Positions 21,944-33,450 are shown, counted from the stretch's first letter. The stretch: 64,000 nt of DNA from Cubamyces lactineus (GCA_022376465.1 JACDTU010000008.1:1116001-1180000); one strand, 5' to 3'. Translations and numbers: made by a program. Notes: generated by a model from the letters alone, not told the origin.

Positions 21944-23721
21944 TTAGAGCTTCGCCTGTGGGGCCCCGTCCCCCTCTCCCAGCTCCGGCTTGACGACGTC
22001 TAGGATCTTGTCCACGGTGCGCACGACCCATTCCGTCCCCTCGTCGCTGGCGAGCCAATAATCCTCCTCGCTGAGCCCCGGAACGTCCCGCGCCTTGAGC
22101 AGCCCAAAGACGTGGCTGGTCAGCTGAGGGTCAACGTTGCCCTCTGCCCGGAGGCACGCGGTCCCGACGATGGATCCTAACGCGCGGCTGAGGTTGCCCT
22201 GGACAGCGTCTCCTCCCGGAAGCGGGGAAAGCACGGTTCCGTACGCCTGAATGATGAACTCTGCACATCCGCGTCCGCGCACGACGTGCGATCGAGGTCG
22301 TGTGACGGGAGGCGAGAAGGGGAAGGAAACCGGCAGGCGGATAAGGCAGCGGGCGGCGAGTAGCGAGGCGACGCGAGGCGGATCGACAGGGAAAATGAAC
22401 GGATTAGCGTCAAGATTTGGAGAATGAGTGCGGTGCAGATGGGGGGCGGACCGCGCACGCGCCCTGCACGCTGCAGGTGCATACCGACGGGGCGGAACGC
22501 ACCCTGAGCGTCGGCGATACCCCGAGGTGTAAGGGAGGCGGACATGCGGGCCCAGGGGATTGGACACGCTGCATTATGGCCCCGATGCACTATCGTGAAT
22601 CGCAACGGGTGGCGCAACCCACGGGGGCCCAAGGGATTGGACGCAGGAGCTCCGGTTTCCCCCCTCTCTCCCCCTCACGCGCCGACTGCCCATGGCGGAC
22701 GAAAGGAGAAGGCGAGAGGGAAGGGTCTGAGAGCCAACAGGGGCCATAGCTGACGATGCGAACGCGAACTCACCAATGAAGTCGGGGTGGTACGAGCCCA
22801 ATTTGTTACGGAGTTTGACCGCATGAGGCTCGTAGATGGAGGCCCACAGCGCCTCGCCGCGCGCTACGATCTCGTTGACGTTCTCGGTGTTGACCGTCCT
22901 AGAAGCAAGTTGCAACGGTTAGAACGTCCCTCAACTGTGGAAGCATTGTGCAGCGGAGGACGAGCTAATACTCTACTGTATGTGACCCGTCCTTCCAAGC
23001 TAAACGTACCTGACGGAAGTCTTCCGCAAGCCGTTCCTGACGTCGTCTTCTATTGTCTCGTGCAAGTTCGCCAGTGACAGGATAGTCTGAAAGGAAGGAG
23101 AGTGGTCAGTGTGTGCGTTCGTTTGTGCGGCCCAGATCAACCATAATGGAAGTGATGGCCATATCCCTCGCCCGCCCGAGAAGGATGGAGTCGATCGGGC
23201 TCCACTCTCCCGGACACGGACAAAGGGGGGACCCACAAGCACAGACACACTCACGCGGGGCACGCCGACGAAGATGCAGCTCTTCAGGGCGGACTCGCGC
23301 ATCAGCGCGGCCTTGTCGAGGGCCTCCGCGAGCCCGCGGCGCGTGGACGCGTTCTCGACGTCGTCCCGCGTCGCGAAGCGGTACAAATGCCCGATCGTGG
23401 GCGGCGCGTTAGCGGTGAGAAGCGTGCACATCTGCGGGTGCGCGCATCACGTCCGTGCCGGTGACGGGCATTCCCAGCAAGGCATAGGACGGCGAGGAGC
23501 AGGCAATACGTCAGCTGAGCATGCAGGGCGTGCGAATAGGGAAACTAGGAGGTGCATACAGCGAGTGTGAGCCAGCCTCTCTCAGCTTTCTTGGCCTTCG
23601 CATCCTGGAAGGTGCTCGAGAGGACCGCGGTAAGCTTCGGCAACGATGGCGTCGGCCGTGGATGTGGCGAGCGCAGCGTCAACAGCTGCTTGATGGTGGG
23701 TGGCAGATGCTTGACTGTCAT
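21944..23721 (-). CDS. AhpD-like (carboxymuconolactone-decarboxylase-fold) protein with C-terminal AKL
   Basis: Begins MTVKHLPPTIKQLL at 23721 and ends GAPQAKL at TAA 21946-21944. Exons are joined by introns at about 23430-23556, 23105-23258 (VPR to TILSLAN), 22910-23010 (SVR to TVNTENV) and a long one at 22261-22773 (HPDFI to EFIIQAYG). Readable blocks are MCTLLTANAPPTIGHLYRFA, ENASTRRGLAEALDKAALM, ANLHETIEDDVRNGLRKT and GNLSRALGSIVGTACLRAEG. Fungal proteins of this size with an all-helical AhpD-like fold are annotated as carboxymuconolactone-decarboxylase-like. The CxxC pair of true AhpD peroxidases is not obvious, so a peroxidase role is not supported. The last three residues, Ala-Lys-Leu, match the PTS1 peroxisome-import consensus, so a peroxisomal location is likely. 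A start at 23760 (longer N-terminus) is possible. Confidence 0.75.
22548..22642. repeat. Imperfect 18-bp direct repeat inside the long intron of the AhpD-like gene
   Basis: The copies at 22548-22565 (gggcccaggggattggac) and 22625-22642 (gggcccaagggattggac) differ at one base and are 77 bp apart start to start. They sit inside an intron that is roughly ten times longer than its neighbours. This may be a small local duplication or the trace of an inserted element. Confidence 0.4.
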
Positions 23722-24327
23722 GATACACTTAGTGATGGGTGGTTCGGGATGCAACCGCACGGCAGTCGAACGAATGGTCTGAGTACAAGTTGTTTAGTAT
23801 GTGTCGACTGGGAATGTCTATATACGTCTCATGATGTAGGTTCGCGAGACTCGTGACGGGACGGAAGACCTAGAGTCGCGTTCGGCCGACCGCTTTCCCG
23901 TCGTTCTCCCTTGCCATTGGCATACATGCATGGACGGCCCGGCCAAGCGAGTTTTACCCAGCTCACTTATCTCCATGTTCAACTCAGTTACGCACGCATC
24001 GACATGGATACAAATGGATCACTAGATTCGCGGCAGGTAGTGATGTCGAGAGATGCACAAACAATGCAACATGCCAATGTTGTAATACGGAGATGCAATG
24101 GTCAAGTACGGTCAAAAATCTGCATGCACAGCACCCACAAAATGAGCCGTCGGGACTCTGGCGCAACCAGCCCGACGAGCTCTTACAAAAGCCACACCAA
24201 CACCTATCCAGAGGCACGATGACCTGGCGAAAATAAGACGGGTATAGGTACGACGGAGTTCTACGATCTCTCGTTCGTAGTGACGTCCGCAATCGAGAGG
24301 ACTGTGCAGTCGGATACTCGTCGACGT
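23722..24327. other. Intergenic region between two minus-strand genes
   Basis: Holds the promoter of the AhpD-like gene and the 3' region of the GH128 gene. No RNA gene or domain-bearing frame was seen. Confidence 0.35.
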
Positions 24328-25710
24328 TTACTGACCGTCATTGATGACGAAGTAACCGAGGTCGGTGGGAGTACCATCGGATTTCTGGAGGAGGTTCAGG
24401 GTGTTAACGCCCTGGAGGTCGTGCATGATACCTACCCCGATGCGTCAGAGCTGAACAAAAAGATACCCTGAACATCACGTACCGAAGGGGCAGGCAGCCA
24501 TGATCCAGTCCGTCTCGTCAAAGAACTTGATGGCCTGACCCATGAAGCTCCAGATGTCGTCCATAGACGCTTGACCACCACCGTTGAAGTTCTAGAATAC
24601 TCCGTCAGTTGGCTAAAGCGGTGATGTGAACCAAGTTCTCGAACCTGATCAGCGAACTCGGTGAGAATAATGGGCAAGCCGAGGAGGTCGTGGTATTTCT
24701 CGAGGTAAGTCTTGAGCGTGTCAAAACCAATGTCGTACCAATGGACGCATTGGTAGTCAACCTGTATAGACCGTTAGAATACAACCACTAGCAAATTTCC
24801 GGTACAACTGACCGTGCAACCATCGCACGCCTTCATGAACTCCGTCATCCAATCAAAGCCGTTGGGGCGGGAAGACATGGCAGGGGAGCACGTCTTGTAG
24901 CCCATCGACCTCTTCGGCTCAATGTGCTGCTTCCAGAGCTGCGCAGCGGTCTGGGGATCCATGTTAGACTGGCCCTGCTCGTTAGGCCTGGGGACGTATG
25001 AGCCTATTGATTCCCGATAGCATCGTTGAACCAACGCACTCATTGAAGCCAAGAAGAATGGTGCCAAGGCCGGGCTTGATAGCAGCCTCGAAAGCATTGA
25101 TCTTATCCTGGGAACCACCCCAGAGCATGGGCCAGTACTGGAAGCCAAGCTTATCAGCGTTGGTAGGCTTGTCTACACCCCAGTCGTAAAGGCTGATGAA
25201 TAGCACAGGGCGGGGATCAGCGTTCTGCGAGATAGACTGAACTGAGCGTCAAGCTCACCCAACGACGTGAGAAGTCTTGAAGTTGGCAAGAGAGGGATCG
25301 TTGCCGTTACCCCAAGCAGCGCAAATCTTAGAGCCAGGCTTGCCGAAGGCACCAAGGTCAGGGCTGCTGCCGCCGCTGCCACCGTTGTTACCGCTCGAAG
25401 CCTTCGAAGTGGAGGCAGGAGGAGCAGAAGTGTGGGTAGTCGCAGAAGTCTGCTTAGCAGGGGTAGAGGTAACGGCCTGAGCCTTCGCGGAGGGAGTGCT
25501 GGAATGCGAAGACGAGGTTGTGGACGGGCGGGCCTTGCAGCGCTTGCTCTGGTCGCGGCGCTTCTTGGCGATGGGCGCGTGAGAGACCTGGCGGTTCAGG
25601 TGGTTGTGAAGGTGACCCGTGGACAGGGCTGTGGTGGGCGCCGCGCCGAAAGTGCAGGCCATGATGGCCAGGGACGAGAGGGCGACGAGGTTGAGTAGCT
25701 TGGAAGCCAT
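24328..25710 (-). CDS. Secreted GH128 beta-1,3-glucanase (Asl1-like cell-wall protein)
   Basis: ATG at 25710 begins MASKLLNLVALSSLAIMACT, a signal peptide; TAA at 24330-24328. After a dibasic patch (AKKRRDQSKRCKAR, a likely Kex2 cleavage site) comes a Ser/Thr-rich linker of about 70 residues, which is probably O-mannosylated, then the catalytic domain starting near GKPGSKICAAWGNG. GH128 motifs are visible in order: LYDWGVDKP, YWPMLWGG, TILLGFNECV (acid/base Glu), CDGCTVDYQCVHWYD, IILTEFADQV (nucleophile Glu), DETDWIMAACPFG and LGYFVINDGQ at the end. Family members hydrolyse beta-1,3-glucan and act in wall remodelling. Fungal Asl1-type proteins are secreted or wall-bound. Small introns at about 24432-24479, 24594-24643, 24762-24813 and 24988-25040 are needed to connect the blocks. 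Confidence 0.9.
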
Positions 25711-26518
25711 GATGCGCGAATGAGTGAAGCGCGGAAAAAGAAGGAGCGGAGGGCAGGTAAGGAGTGTGAGCCCGGAGACGTCGAGGACGACGAGGACGAG
25801 GACGAGACGGGGGAGGAAGAGGGAAGAGGTGGGAGCGTTGTCAAAGTCGCGGGGGAAGAAATTGGTTGCGAGGAGCGCGGGTTACGTAATCTGCCAAGGC
25901 ACCTCGCACGGACCCAGCCTCGTTCGGTTGCGCAGCAGGAGCGACAGAGAGGCTGTCGTCGCCGCCGCGTCCACCCGCCAAGACGACAGGCGCCCGGCAA
26001 GCGCCCCCGTTCAGGCAGCGGCCATCCCAGCTCGGCCTGTGTTCCCCTCCATATCATTCGTTCCATCATCCATGGCGTGTGGTCATTGTAGAAATTACTT
26101 TGTACTGGCCTGACGCGCGCATTCACTAGCATTAGTCTTTCCTGTAATCACCGCAGATCAGCTCTCCCCATATGGTCAGCCCTGCAGGCATGTATTGACC
26201 TCCCGACTCGCCTCCCGCCGCCCCATGTGCACGCGTCGCAAACGACCCAGGACGTTCCATCGCAGCGTGTCTGCCATGCTTGAGATCTGAAGGCACCGGC
26301 GTGATGATTTGCAGCGGTTTCGCATCGCCTGCGCTGTTGGCTGGCCCTGATGAGCAGCCATGGCGACGTAATAGGCTATGAGCGGAGTTTGGCTGGCATA
26401 TCAAAACAAGCCCATCTCCTCCCTCTCGCACTTTCTTCTCAACCCCCAAGTTTGACACGAAGAAACCGGTTCAACAAGTTCATCCTCACGGAAAACCCAC
26501 CAGTCCACCCCCTCCAAA
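25711..26518. promoter_or_regulatory. Divergent promoter region of GH128 and two-RRM genes
   Basis: About 800 bp separate the two start codons. A G/A-rich tract on + at about 25715-25860 is C/T-rich when read along the GH128 gene, and a C-rich stretch at 26495-26518 precedes the RRM gene. Such pyrimidine-rich leaders are usual before fungal start codons. The frames here have no domain. Confidence 0.4.
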
Positions 26519-27749
26519 ATGTCTGACGCCCCCGCCGCCCCCGCCGCCCCTGTCACCGAGAACGGCGTGCCTCCGGCTGCGCAAGAGTCCGTCGTCCAAG
26601 AGGCTCCCGGCTTCAAGGTACCCTCTTCTTTCATCTCTGACGTGGCACACCCTCCTCATCCCATCCCCGCCAGGTCTTCGCCGGCAACCTTGCGTACACT
26701 ACCACGGATGAAGGGCTGAAGGCGTTCTTTGCGCCCGTCCAGAGCGAGGTGTACGTCTGCCGCAGCTTCACTTCCGTGGCCATTCATTCTCACCCGCCAC
26801 CCACCCCTTCTATTATACAGTCTCTCGGCTCAGGTCATTATGCGCAGCGGCAACCGTTCCGCGGGCTACGGATTCGTTTCCCTTTCGTCCGCGGAGGCTG
26901 CTCAGAAGGCTGTTGAGCTCCTCGACAAGAAGGAGCTCGACGGTCGCACCGTGATCATCGAGGTGGCCAAGCCCGCTGATCAGAAGGACAAGGAGAAGAA
27001 GCAAAGGCGCGTCAAGAAGAGGACTGGTCGCCGTGGCAGCAAGTCTGTCCCTGGTGAGGTCAGCGAGGCCGAGGCGAACGGTGAGGCCTCTGCTGACGCC
27101 ACCAAGGCGGAGGGTGCTGCCGCAAACGGGGATGCGGCCAAGCCCAAGAAGAAGAAGAAGGCTGTGAGTAGCTCGATCATACTCATGATGAAAGTTCGAA
27201 GCTCATGTATGCGATCAGCGCAAGCCCAAGCGCAAGGCTGCTGCCACCTCGGAGGGTGAGGCGCCCGCCTCCGGTGCGGAGGGTGCTACCTCTGCTGCCG
27301 AGGGCACGGCTGAGGGCGCCAAGAAGCCCCGTCAGCGCAAGCCGCGTGCTCCTCGCACTCCTCGCCCGGCTGGCGAGGACCCACAGGGCGAGCCGTCCAA
27401 GAGCGTGCTCTTCGTCGCCAACCTCGGTTTCAATATCGACGACGAGGGCCTCGCCAAGCTGTTCACCGACGCCGGCATCAAGGTCAACAGCGCGCGGATT
27501 GTCCGCCGCCGCTACGGCAAGCCGCGCATGAGCAAGGGCTACGGCTTCGTCGACGTCGGCGACGAGGAGGAGCAGAAGAAGGCCATCGAGGCCCTCCAGG
27601 GCAAGGATGTCGGCGGCAGGGCTATTGCCGTCAAGATCGCCGTCAACACCGTCCACGAAGGCGACGCGTCAGACAGCGGTGCTGCCAACGATGCCGCCCC
27701 CAAGGAGGAGAAGGAGGAGGCGCCGGAGGCTACTCCGGCTGCTGCCTAA
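26519..27749 (+). CDS. RNA-binding protein with two RRM domains
   Basis: ATG at 26519 (MSDAPAAPAAPVTENG); three introns (26617-26671, 26752-26819, 27164-27220) join in frame; stop TAA at 27747-27749. RRM1 begins with RNP2 KVFAGNLAYTT and has RNP1-like SAGYGFVSL. RRM2 begins VLFVANLGFNIDDEGL and contains RNP1 KGYGFVDVG. Between them is a basic, Lys/Arg-rich linker (QRRVKKRTGRRG, KPKKKKKA, KKPRQRKPRAP) and the C-terminus is Glu/Ala-rich. The aromatic positions in RNP1 of both domains are kept, so both should bind RNA. The basic linker contains probable nuclear-localisation signals. It resembles fission-yeast Rnp24-type proteins. A role in mRNA processing or export is plausible but not shown. 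Confidence 0.88.
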
Positions 27750-28413
27750 ACCGCCCAACCAAGTCCATAGAGGATTCAAGCTGTGGTTCCTGTGCCCAAG
27801 TGACGAGAGCCTCGTATCCGTTCCCATTTGAATCCCGTTCATCTTACCATGCAGTCCCCTTCCTCCCCCTCCACTACGTTCATCCCAAGTTAACACATCT
27901 CCCCGGGTATCGTTCGCACCGTTACGTTACCTATGCAGTTCCCCCCAAGCGGTCTGGTGCCGTTTTTCGTTCGTCAACTTGTACCCCGTCGCTCGGTCAA
28001 TTCAGCGACGTTGTGCACACCTTAATTTAACATAAAAAGCCCCCAACACACACATCACTAACGCTAATGCACGAATAGAATGACCGCGACGTTTCTCTAC
28101 GACCAGTCTGCTTTTGTGTGTGAACTGCCACAGTGTCGCGCTCTGGTTTGGTCTAGGTGTTGCCGCCATATGCATGTGAGGTGGGTATTACCTGAGGATG
28201 AAGTGACCCATGCAGGACGAGTGATGAGTGTCGTGTGCCCGGTTTTGGAGGTCGATGTCAGTAAGAATCGTCGGAGATGCGTCGCGTGCCATGCGCGCTT
28301 GACATCATGGACGCGACTGCAATGTACCGCAGAGCTTAACATGCAACCACCACCTTCACCACCTCCTCTCGATCCGCGATCCCCTCGCTAGGCTGGCATC
28401 ACCCCACGCAGAT
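27750..28413. other. Intergenic region between two plus-strand genes
   Basis: Contains the 3' end of the RRM gene and the promoter of the G-patch gene. An A/C-rich leader (accaccttcaccacc) precedes the next ATG. Nothing else was seen. Confidence 0.35.
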
Positions 28414-29916
28414 ATGTCCGACGAAGAAGACGACTACCTCTCGGACAAGTTCCTCGTCGAAGCCGCCGCGGCCACCTCGTCGTCCTCTTCCGCGCCCAAG
28501 ACGTACGCGGAGCGGCGCAAAGAGGCGCAGAAGCGTGCCGCGCTCAAGAACGAGCAGAACCGCATCAAGAGCCGCCGCGAGCTCGAGCGCGAGGCGCGCG
28601 AGGAGGCCCTGAGCCGCAGCCTGTTCGAGCGGGCGCAGGAGGAGGCGCGCGAGTCGGGCAGGGAGAATAAGGCGCTCGCGATGATGATGAAGATGGGGTT
28701 TAAGCCTGGGCAGGCGTTGGGTAAGACGGAGGAGGGGGTGAAGGCAAAGACGGCCGCAATAGAGGAGGCGGGCGAGACGGAAGCTGCAGGAGGGGCAGTA
28801 GACGATAAGAAGGAAGCAGCTGAGGAGAGCAAACCTGCGTTGCGCGCGAGGGCAGATGAAGATGATTGGGATGCGGGGCCTAGCAGAGCCGGGATAGGTG
28901 CAAGGCCGAAAGAGACTGCAACTGAAGCGGAGGAGCACAAACCCGTAGAGACAGAGCATCGTAAAGTGCCCCTAGCGATCAACGAATGGGAGGGTACGTC
29001 CTCCACATACCTTCAATTCACTCCACACAGACTGAACGCGTTCCCGGATTTCGATTGTTTGTCGTACAGGTAAGAAGGGCATCGGGCTGCGGAAACGCGC
29101 CGCGTCGCCCAGCGCGCCCGAGCGGCTTGCGAAGATGGCGAAGATGGCGGAGGACCGCGAGCACGTCTCCTTCCGCGACCGTGCGCGTGCGGAATACGAA
29201 GAGCGGCGTGCGGTCGGCAGGCTCGCGCCCGCGCAACGGACGTGCGCCACACTCGACGAGAAGGCTGGCATCCAGGTGCGTAAACCACCTTCTTTCCCGT
29301 CCACGGCCACCCATCCCTCCACCCGTCCATAATTGCCATGTGCTAGAGATGGCGTTGCGGAGGTATGAGCCGCACAAGCGGGAGAACGGTGCTGATATGT
29401 GTACTCGATCTGCAGTTCAACGTATTGTGGCTGAACCCTGAACATCCGGAGACGTTCCCTGAAGGGCTGCTCGACGCGCTGGACGACCCTGCGCTCGTCG
29501 CGTCCATCCAGCGACAGCGCGCGGACCACTCCATCGAAGGCCGGCTCCGCGCGAAGATGCAGGCGGACGCGCTCCGGCCGCTCAAGAGCTCGCTGGACGA
29601 CGTCGACGCTGCCGCCAATGACGAGAAGGCGGAGGCGCGCTCGTCGCCGTACTCGGAGGAAGAGCTTGAGGAAGCCCTTCAATTTCTCCGTCTAAACGTA
29701 CGTCTGCACCCTCTTCCTCTTGATTCCATCTGCGCAATCACGCTCATCATGTGTGTGTTGGACGCTGGACGGACGCAGCCGCGAGATCGACTGACGTTGG
29801 TGCTCGACTATCTGCGGCGCAAGTACGCGTACTGCTTCTGGTGCGGTACTCAGTACGACGACCAGGAGGACATGGAGAAGAACTGCCCCGGCGCTGATGA
29901 AGATGCGCACGATTAG
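28414..29916 (+). CDS. G-patch protein, GPATCH11-like
   Basis: Starts MSDEEDDYLSDKF at 28414 and ends DEDAHD at 29916. An acidic N-terminus and a long charged helix (about residues 30-85) lead into a G-patch that opens with MMMKMGFKPGQALGKTEEG. It then carries an acidic/Ala-rich insert of about 70 residues before resuming at HRKVPLAINEWEGKKGIGLR. The C-terminal half includes LPPERLAKMAKM-like helices, a middle DEKAGIQFNVLWLNPEHP, and a conserved C-terminal module LDYLRRKYAYCFWCGTQYDD that matches the DUF4187 zinc-knuckle-like end of GPATCH11. G-patch proteins usually bind and stimulate DEAH helicases in splicing; GPATCH11 has also been reported at kinetochores (CENP-Y). Introns lie at about 28994-29069, 29277-29414 and 29699-29778. 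The second intron may hide one more small exon near 29348. Confidence 0.88.
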
Positions 29917-31166
29917 CCCTGTTGCACGCTCATGGAACCACCATGCATGCCATTACATGGTACGATTCGGATGGGCTCTCATGGCTGCGCGATACAGCAG
30001 CACAGGTCGAACACGAGGAGCAGATCGCTCTGATGTGGTTGCTTAGAGGCCTGAACAGCGCTGCACGAGCGGTCAGCGGTCAGACGGATGTCTGATCGGG
30101 GTGGTTGTGGTTGCTTGGGATCTGGATGCTAGAGGCGGGAGCAGCGGCCGTTGCTATTGCTGTCTGTGTTGTTGTATGATTCGCGAAGAGACCCTAATGC
30201 CAACTGTACAGCAGGATCGCTATAACGACTGTCTCCCAGCGCTCGAATGATGCAAAATGCGAAGCAGCGTGGGGATTCGGATTCGGAAGTGTGAATGGTC
30301 CCGAAGTCCAGACGGACGCCAGGGAATGTGTAGCGGGCGTGGGGAGGAATCGCGCTGGGGCGGAGAGGAAAGACCGCATGCGCGCCCAAGGGTGGAGGTG
30401 GAGATAGTGCTACGGCTATGTACGAAGGGGGAATCGTCCAGAGCTGGTATGCTAAGGCTAACAGATCAGCATGTACACACAATAGTCCGCGAGGAAAGGA
30501 ATGTGACAGTGAAGGCCGCCCGCCACGTCCGCCTGCGATGCGCGCCAGCGACACACTGCACAGCGCAGCGTGCACAGGTCGCGGGGCAGGACGGGCTAGT
30601 GGACGGAGAGGGCTGGATGGGTGTAATCAGGATCAGCACGAGCGCGAAAGCAGTACAGGGGATAGCGGAGCGAGCGGATGTGGTGAGGCAGGATGAGTGT
30701 GTGAGTGTGTGTGCGCGAGAATGAGGCAGGAGGAGTAACGACAGGGCCCGGGCGCAGACAAGAGAGCGAGAGAGTGGAAGGGCCGCGTAGTAGCGGTGCG
30801 TGTGGGTAGGGGGCAGAAGATAGAGAAACACCAAGCAGTCAGTGTCCGGGGTGGATTGCAAGAATCAAGGGAAGAAGTCCACTAGTAGGAGGTATAGGGT
30901 AGCAAGGAGGCGGGCGGGCGGGCAGTCAAGGGCGCGGCGCGCTGCTCCTGCATCTATCGTACATTAAATGTTACGATTTTTAGCGGAGGCGAACGAGCGG
31001 GTGAATGTGTATGTGCTTGCGCGGGTCGGGTTGGGCGGACGTGAGGGCGGTTACTGTCTGTTGAGAGAGGACTTATGCGAGCAAACGCATAGACCGGCGC
31101 GATCGATAGTTGAACTCCCATCGCGAGCGTTCCGTCCAACCCGGGTTGGGGCAGGAGCATGGCGCT
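29917..31166. other. Convergent intergenic region of 1.25 kb
   Basis: Lies between the ends of the G-patch gene (+) and the disordered-protein gene (-). It contains a GT-rich patch (about 30700-30720) and purine-rich + strand tracts. Frames on both strands lack domains. No RNA gene was recognised. Confidence 0.35.
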
Positions 31167-32143
31167 TCAAGCGATGGGAACGGCTTGGGGTCGAGCGACC
31201 TCATCTGGGGCCAAGGGCGCGCACACTGAGATCCGCGGAGACACACCAGGGTCGCAATAGCGCGATTGCCATGGCGGGCTCGACACGATCTGGGGTAGCT
31301 GGCCGAGGCGGAACGAGTCTTGGGGGACGGTGTCGTCCATCTCGTCGTCCTCGCTATCCGACGACGACTGCGTCGCGAACGAGGCGGGCGAGAGGAGCGA
31401 GGGAAGGGCGGGAATGGACAAGGGATGCGAAACTGCAGCGTCGCGGTCGCGTTCGCGGGCAAACGTCGGGGAAGTCGGGGAGTTCTGGGGGGTCTTGCGG
31501 CGGACGTAGGAAGAGATGGGGGTGTACGCCATGAGGTCAGTCTCAGAGAGAGGGAGATTCTCTGGCCTCTTGGCGCGGCGACCGCGGAAGGAGGTGCTTA
31601 TAGGCGAAAGGCGGGGAGAGGTGGAGAGAGCCTGATTTGAGTTGGAATAGAGTAAGAACCCGAGTACAGCACTAGAACGCGTGTTAATTGATCACTTACT
31701 CGAATCGGCCTCTCATATGTTCTTTCCGCATTGAGAACAGGCATACTTGCCTTCCTCGAATGGCTCTGTGCTACGTCAATGGGAAGTTCGTAGAGAAAGG
31801 AAGGAACGTGACTTACGATGGAGCCATATGGAGAATATCTGGTGGTGGCCCTGGAGCGACGGATATCGCAGGGCATGTCGCGTTCTGGAGAGCCCTCATG
31901 GGAGGAGACGACGATGGCGGGGGAGGTGTTGATGTGATGAGAAGAATAAATATTGCTATTGCTGGTGGGTGGTGATACAATGCTTGAAGATGCAGAGAGG
32001 TGTGAAATGGAAGAGGAATGCGAGGAGGAGCGAGAGTGGCGAGAGAGAGACTTGCTGTCGGACTCTTGGGAGTCGTCTGGGCCACCGAGGCCGAGCGAAG
32101 CCATGAGCTCTACGAAAGACGGAAGGGTGGTGGAGGAGGCCAT
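31167..32143 (-). CDS. Serine-rich disordered protein, function unknown
   Basis: ATG at 32143 (MASSTTLPSFVELMASLGL) and stop at 31169-31167. Two introns with perfect gtaagt donors (about 31769-31815 and 31636-31703) join three exons into about 285 residues. The N-terminal helix-like FVELMASLGL is followed by Ser/His-rich stretches, then SRKASMPVLNAERTYERPIR, RAKRPENLPLSETDLMAYTP and an acidic patch SSSDSEDDEMDD. The run RKAS and several SP/TP sites suggest regulation by phosphorylation. No domain, signal peptide or membrane segment is present. The 5' side is C/T-rich on the coding strand, as expected for a promoter. The exon structure is convincing, but I do not recognise the protein. Confidence 0.7.
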
Positions 32144-33450
32144 TGAGAGCCGAGGGCGGATGCGGAGGCGGGGGCGGGGGAGGAGAGAGAAAAGGGGAAG
32201 CGGAAGAAAAGGCTAGGGACGGCGGAGAGACGGCCGGGAGGAGAGAACCGTGGACAATAAGGGACGGAGGGAGGGCGTCATAATATAATGAACAAACGGA
32301 CGCCTTGGTAACGAGCCGAGAGAAATGGTTGCCATGAGTTTGAGGAGATTGGGAGATGCGACTGTCAACCAACGCCCACCCCGGAGACAGAGACAGAAAC
32401 AGAAACAGATACAGATACAGATACAGATTTCAGAGCCACCGACAGACAGCCAGACAGACAGACCCAACATGTCCATATCTCCAGTCGACAATCCATCCCA
32501 TCACAGCCCTAGTTACTGCTCTTGCGTCCCAGACAGCTGCTCTCCCACTCACCGCCTGTCTCGACATATCAGCCAATCCCTCGCGCTCGCCCTACACACA
32601 CCAGCAGCCCGGTAGTCGTCCCGCTGTCGCCCGCGTTCCCTCGAGTGCTGTTGTAACCACCCAACTGCTCCTCCCACTGAAACCGCGCGCGTTCTGATGG
32701 ATACCGTCGTATTTTCGTCTCCTCTTGTCCAAAGGCGGTGCGGCAACAACGGAGCCGCGGTCCGCAGCTAACTGAGATACCTTCCGTTGATACCTGGGCG
32801 CCACGCCCCCGCCACCACCAGCTGCAGCCCCGACGCAGCCTCCTGCGCCCGCCAGCCTCCAGGCCAACGATAGCTGACGACGTCCATTCCTCTTCGCCAT
32901 CTGCCTCGCCAACTAACAGCGCCCTACTTCCAGCCTCTTGATCGTACAGTCCAGCTCAGGATCATGCTGATTCGAAGGCGATAGAGTTGTGGGGAGAGGA
33001 CAGATCCTGTATGATAAGATGTCGACCTGGACAGGATGCACGCAACTTCCGGTGCCGGAATCATCGTCAAGCGAGTCATTGGTCAACTGGTTGGCAACGC
33101 CCCATGGGCGTCCGGAGAATGTCACTGCAGCGCGCCGTTCCGCAGTTACTGTATGGGGACAGTGATCTTCATTCAGGACCACTGAGGGTAGATGAGCGAC
33201 AAATGGGACACCGCAGTCGCACGTAAATTTACAAGACCGCAGAGCACGGAGGTTCGAACCAAAACAGAGCACTGCGAGGAAGCCAAAGCAAAGGTAATCA
33301 AGGAACAATAGCACAGGCACCGACGGCCGGACGCTCGCCCCAGACGCTCGGTGGTTGTAAAGTACTCGCTTCGGGCGCCTATCCGACAGCCGAGTTTGGT
33401 TGTGCATGTGCGACCAAACAAGCTTACACAACCGTCTTCCTGCTACCACC
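32144..33450. promoter_or_regulatory. Divergent intergenic region between the disordered-protein gene and RPB12
   Basis: About 1.3 kb. Purine-rich on + from 32144 to about 32270, that is pyrimidine-rich for the left gene. It contains a hexamer-type microsatellite at 32385-32428 and an adjoining gacagaca run. A 179-codon minus frame (33452-32913) reads through the RPB12 promoter, starts on a non-ATG context for this strand and has no domain. Confidence 0.4.
32385..32463 (+). repeat. AGACAG/AAACAG/ATACAG microsatellite
   Basis: Tandem six-base units agacag, aaacag and atacag occupy 32385-32428, followed by gacagaca-type repeats at 32441-32463. The units differ mainly at two positions, as in an ageing simple repeat. 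Located in an intergenic region. Confidence 0.75.
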
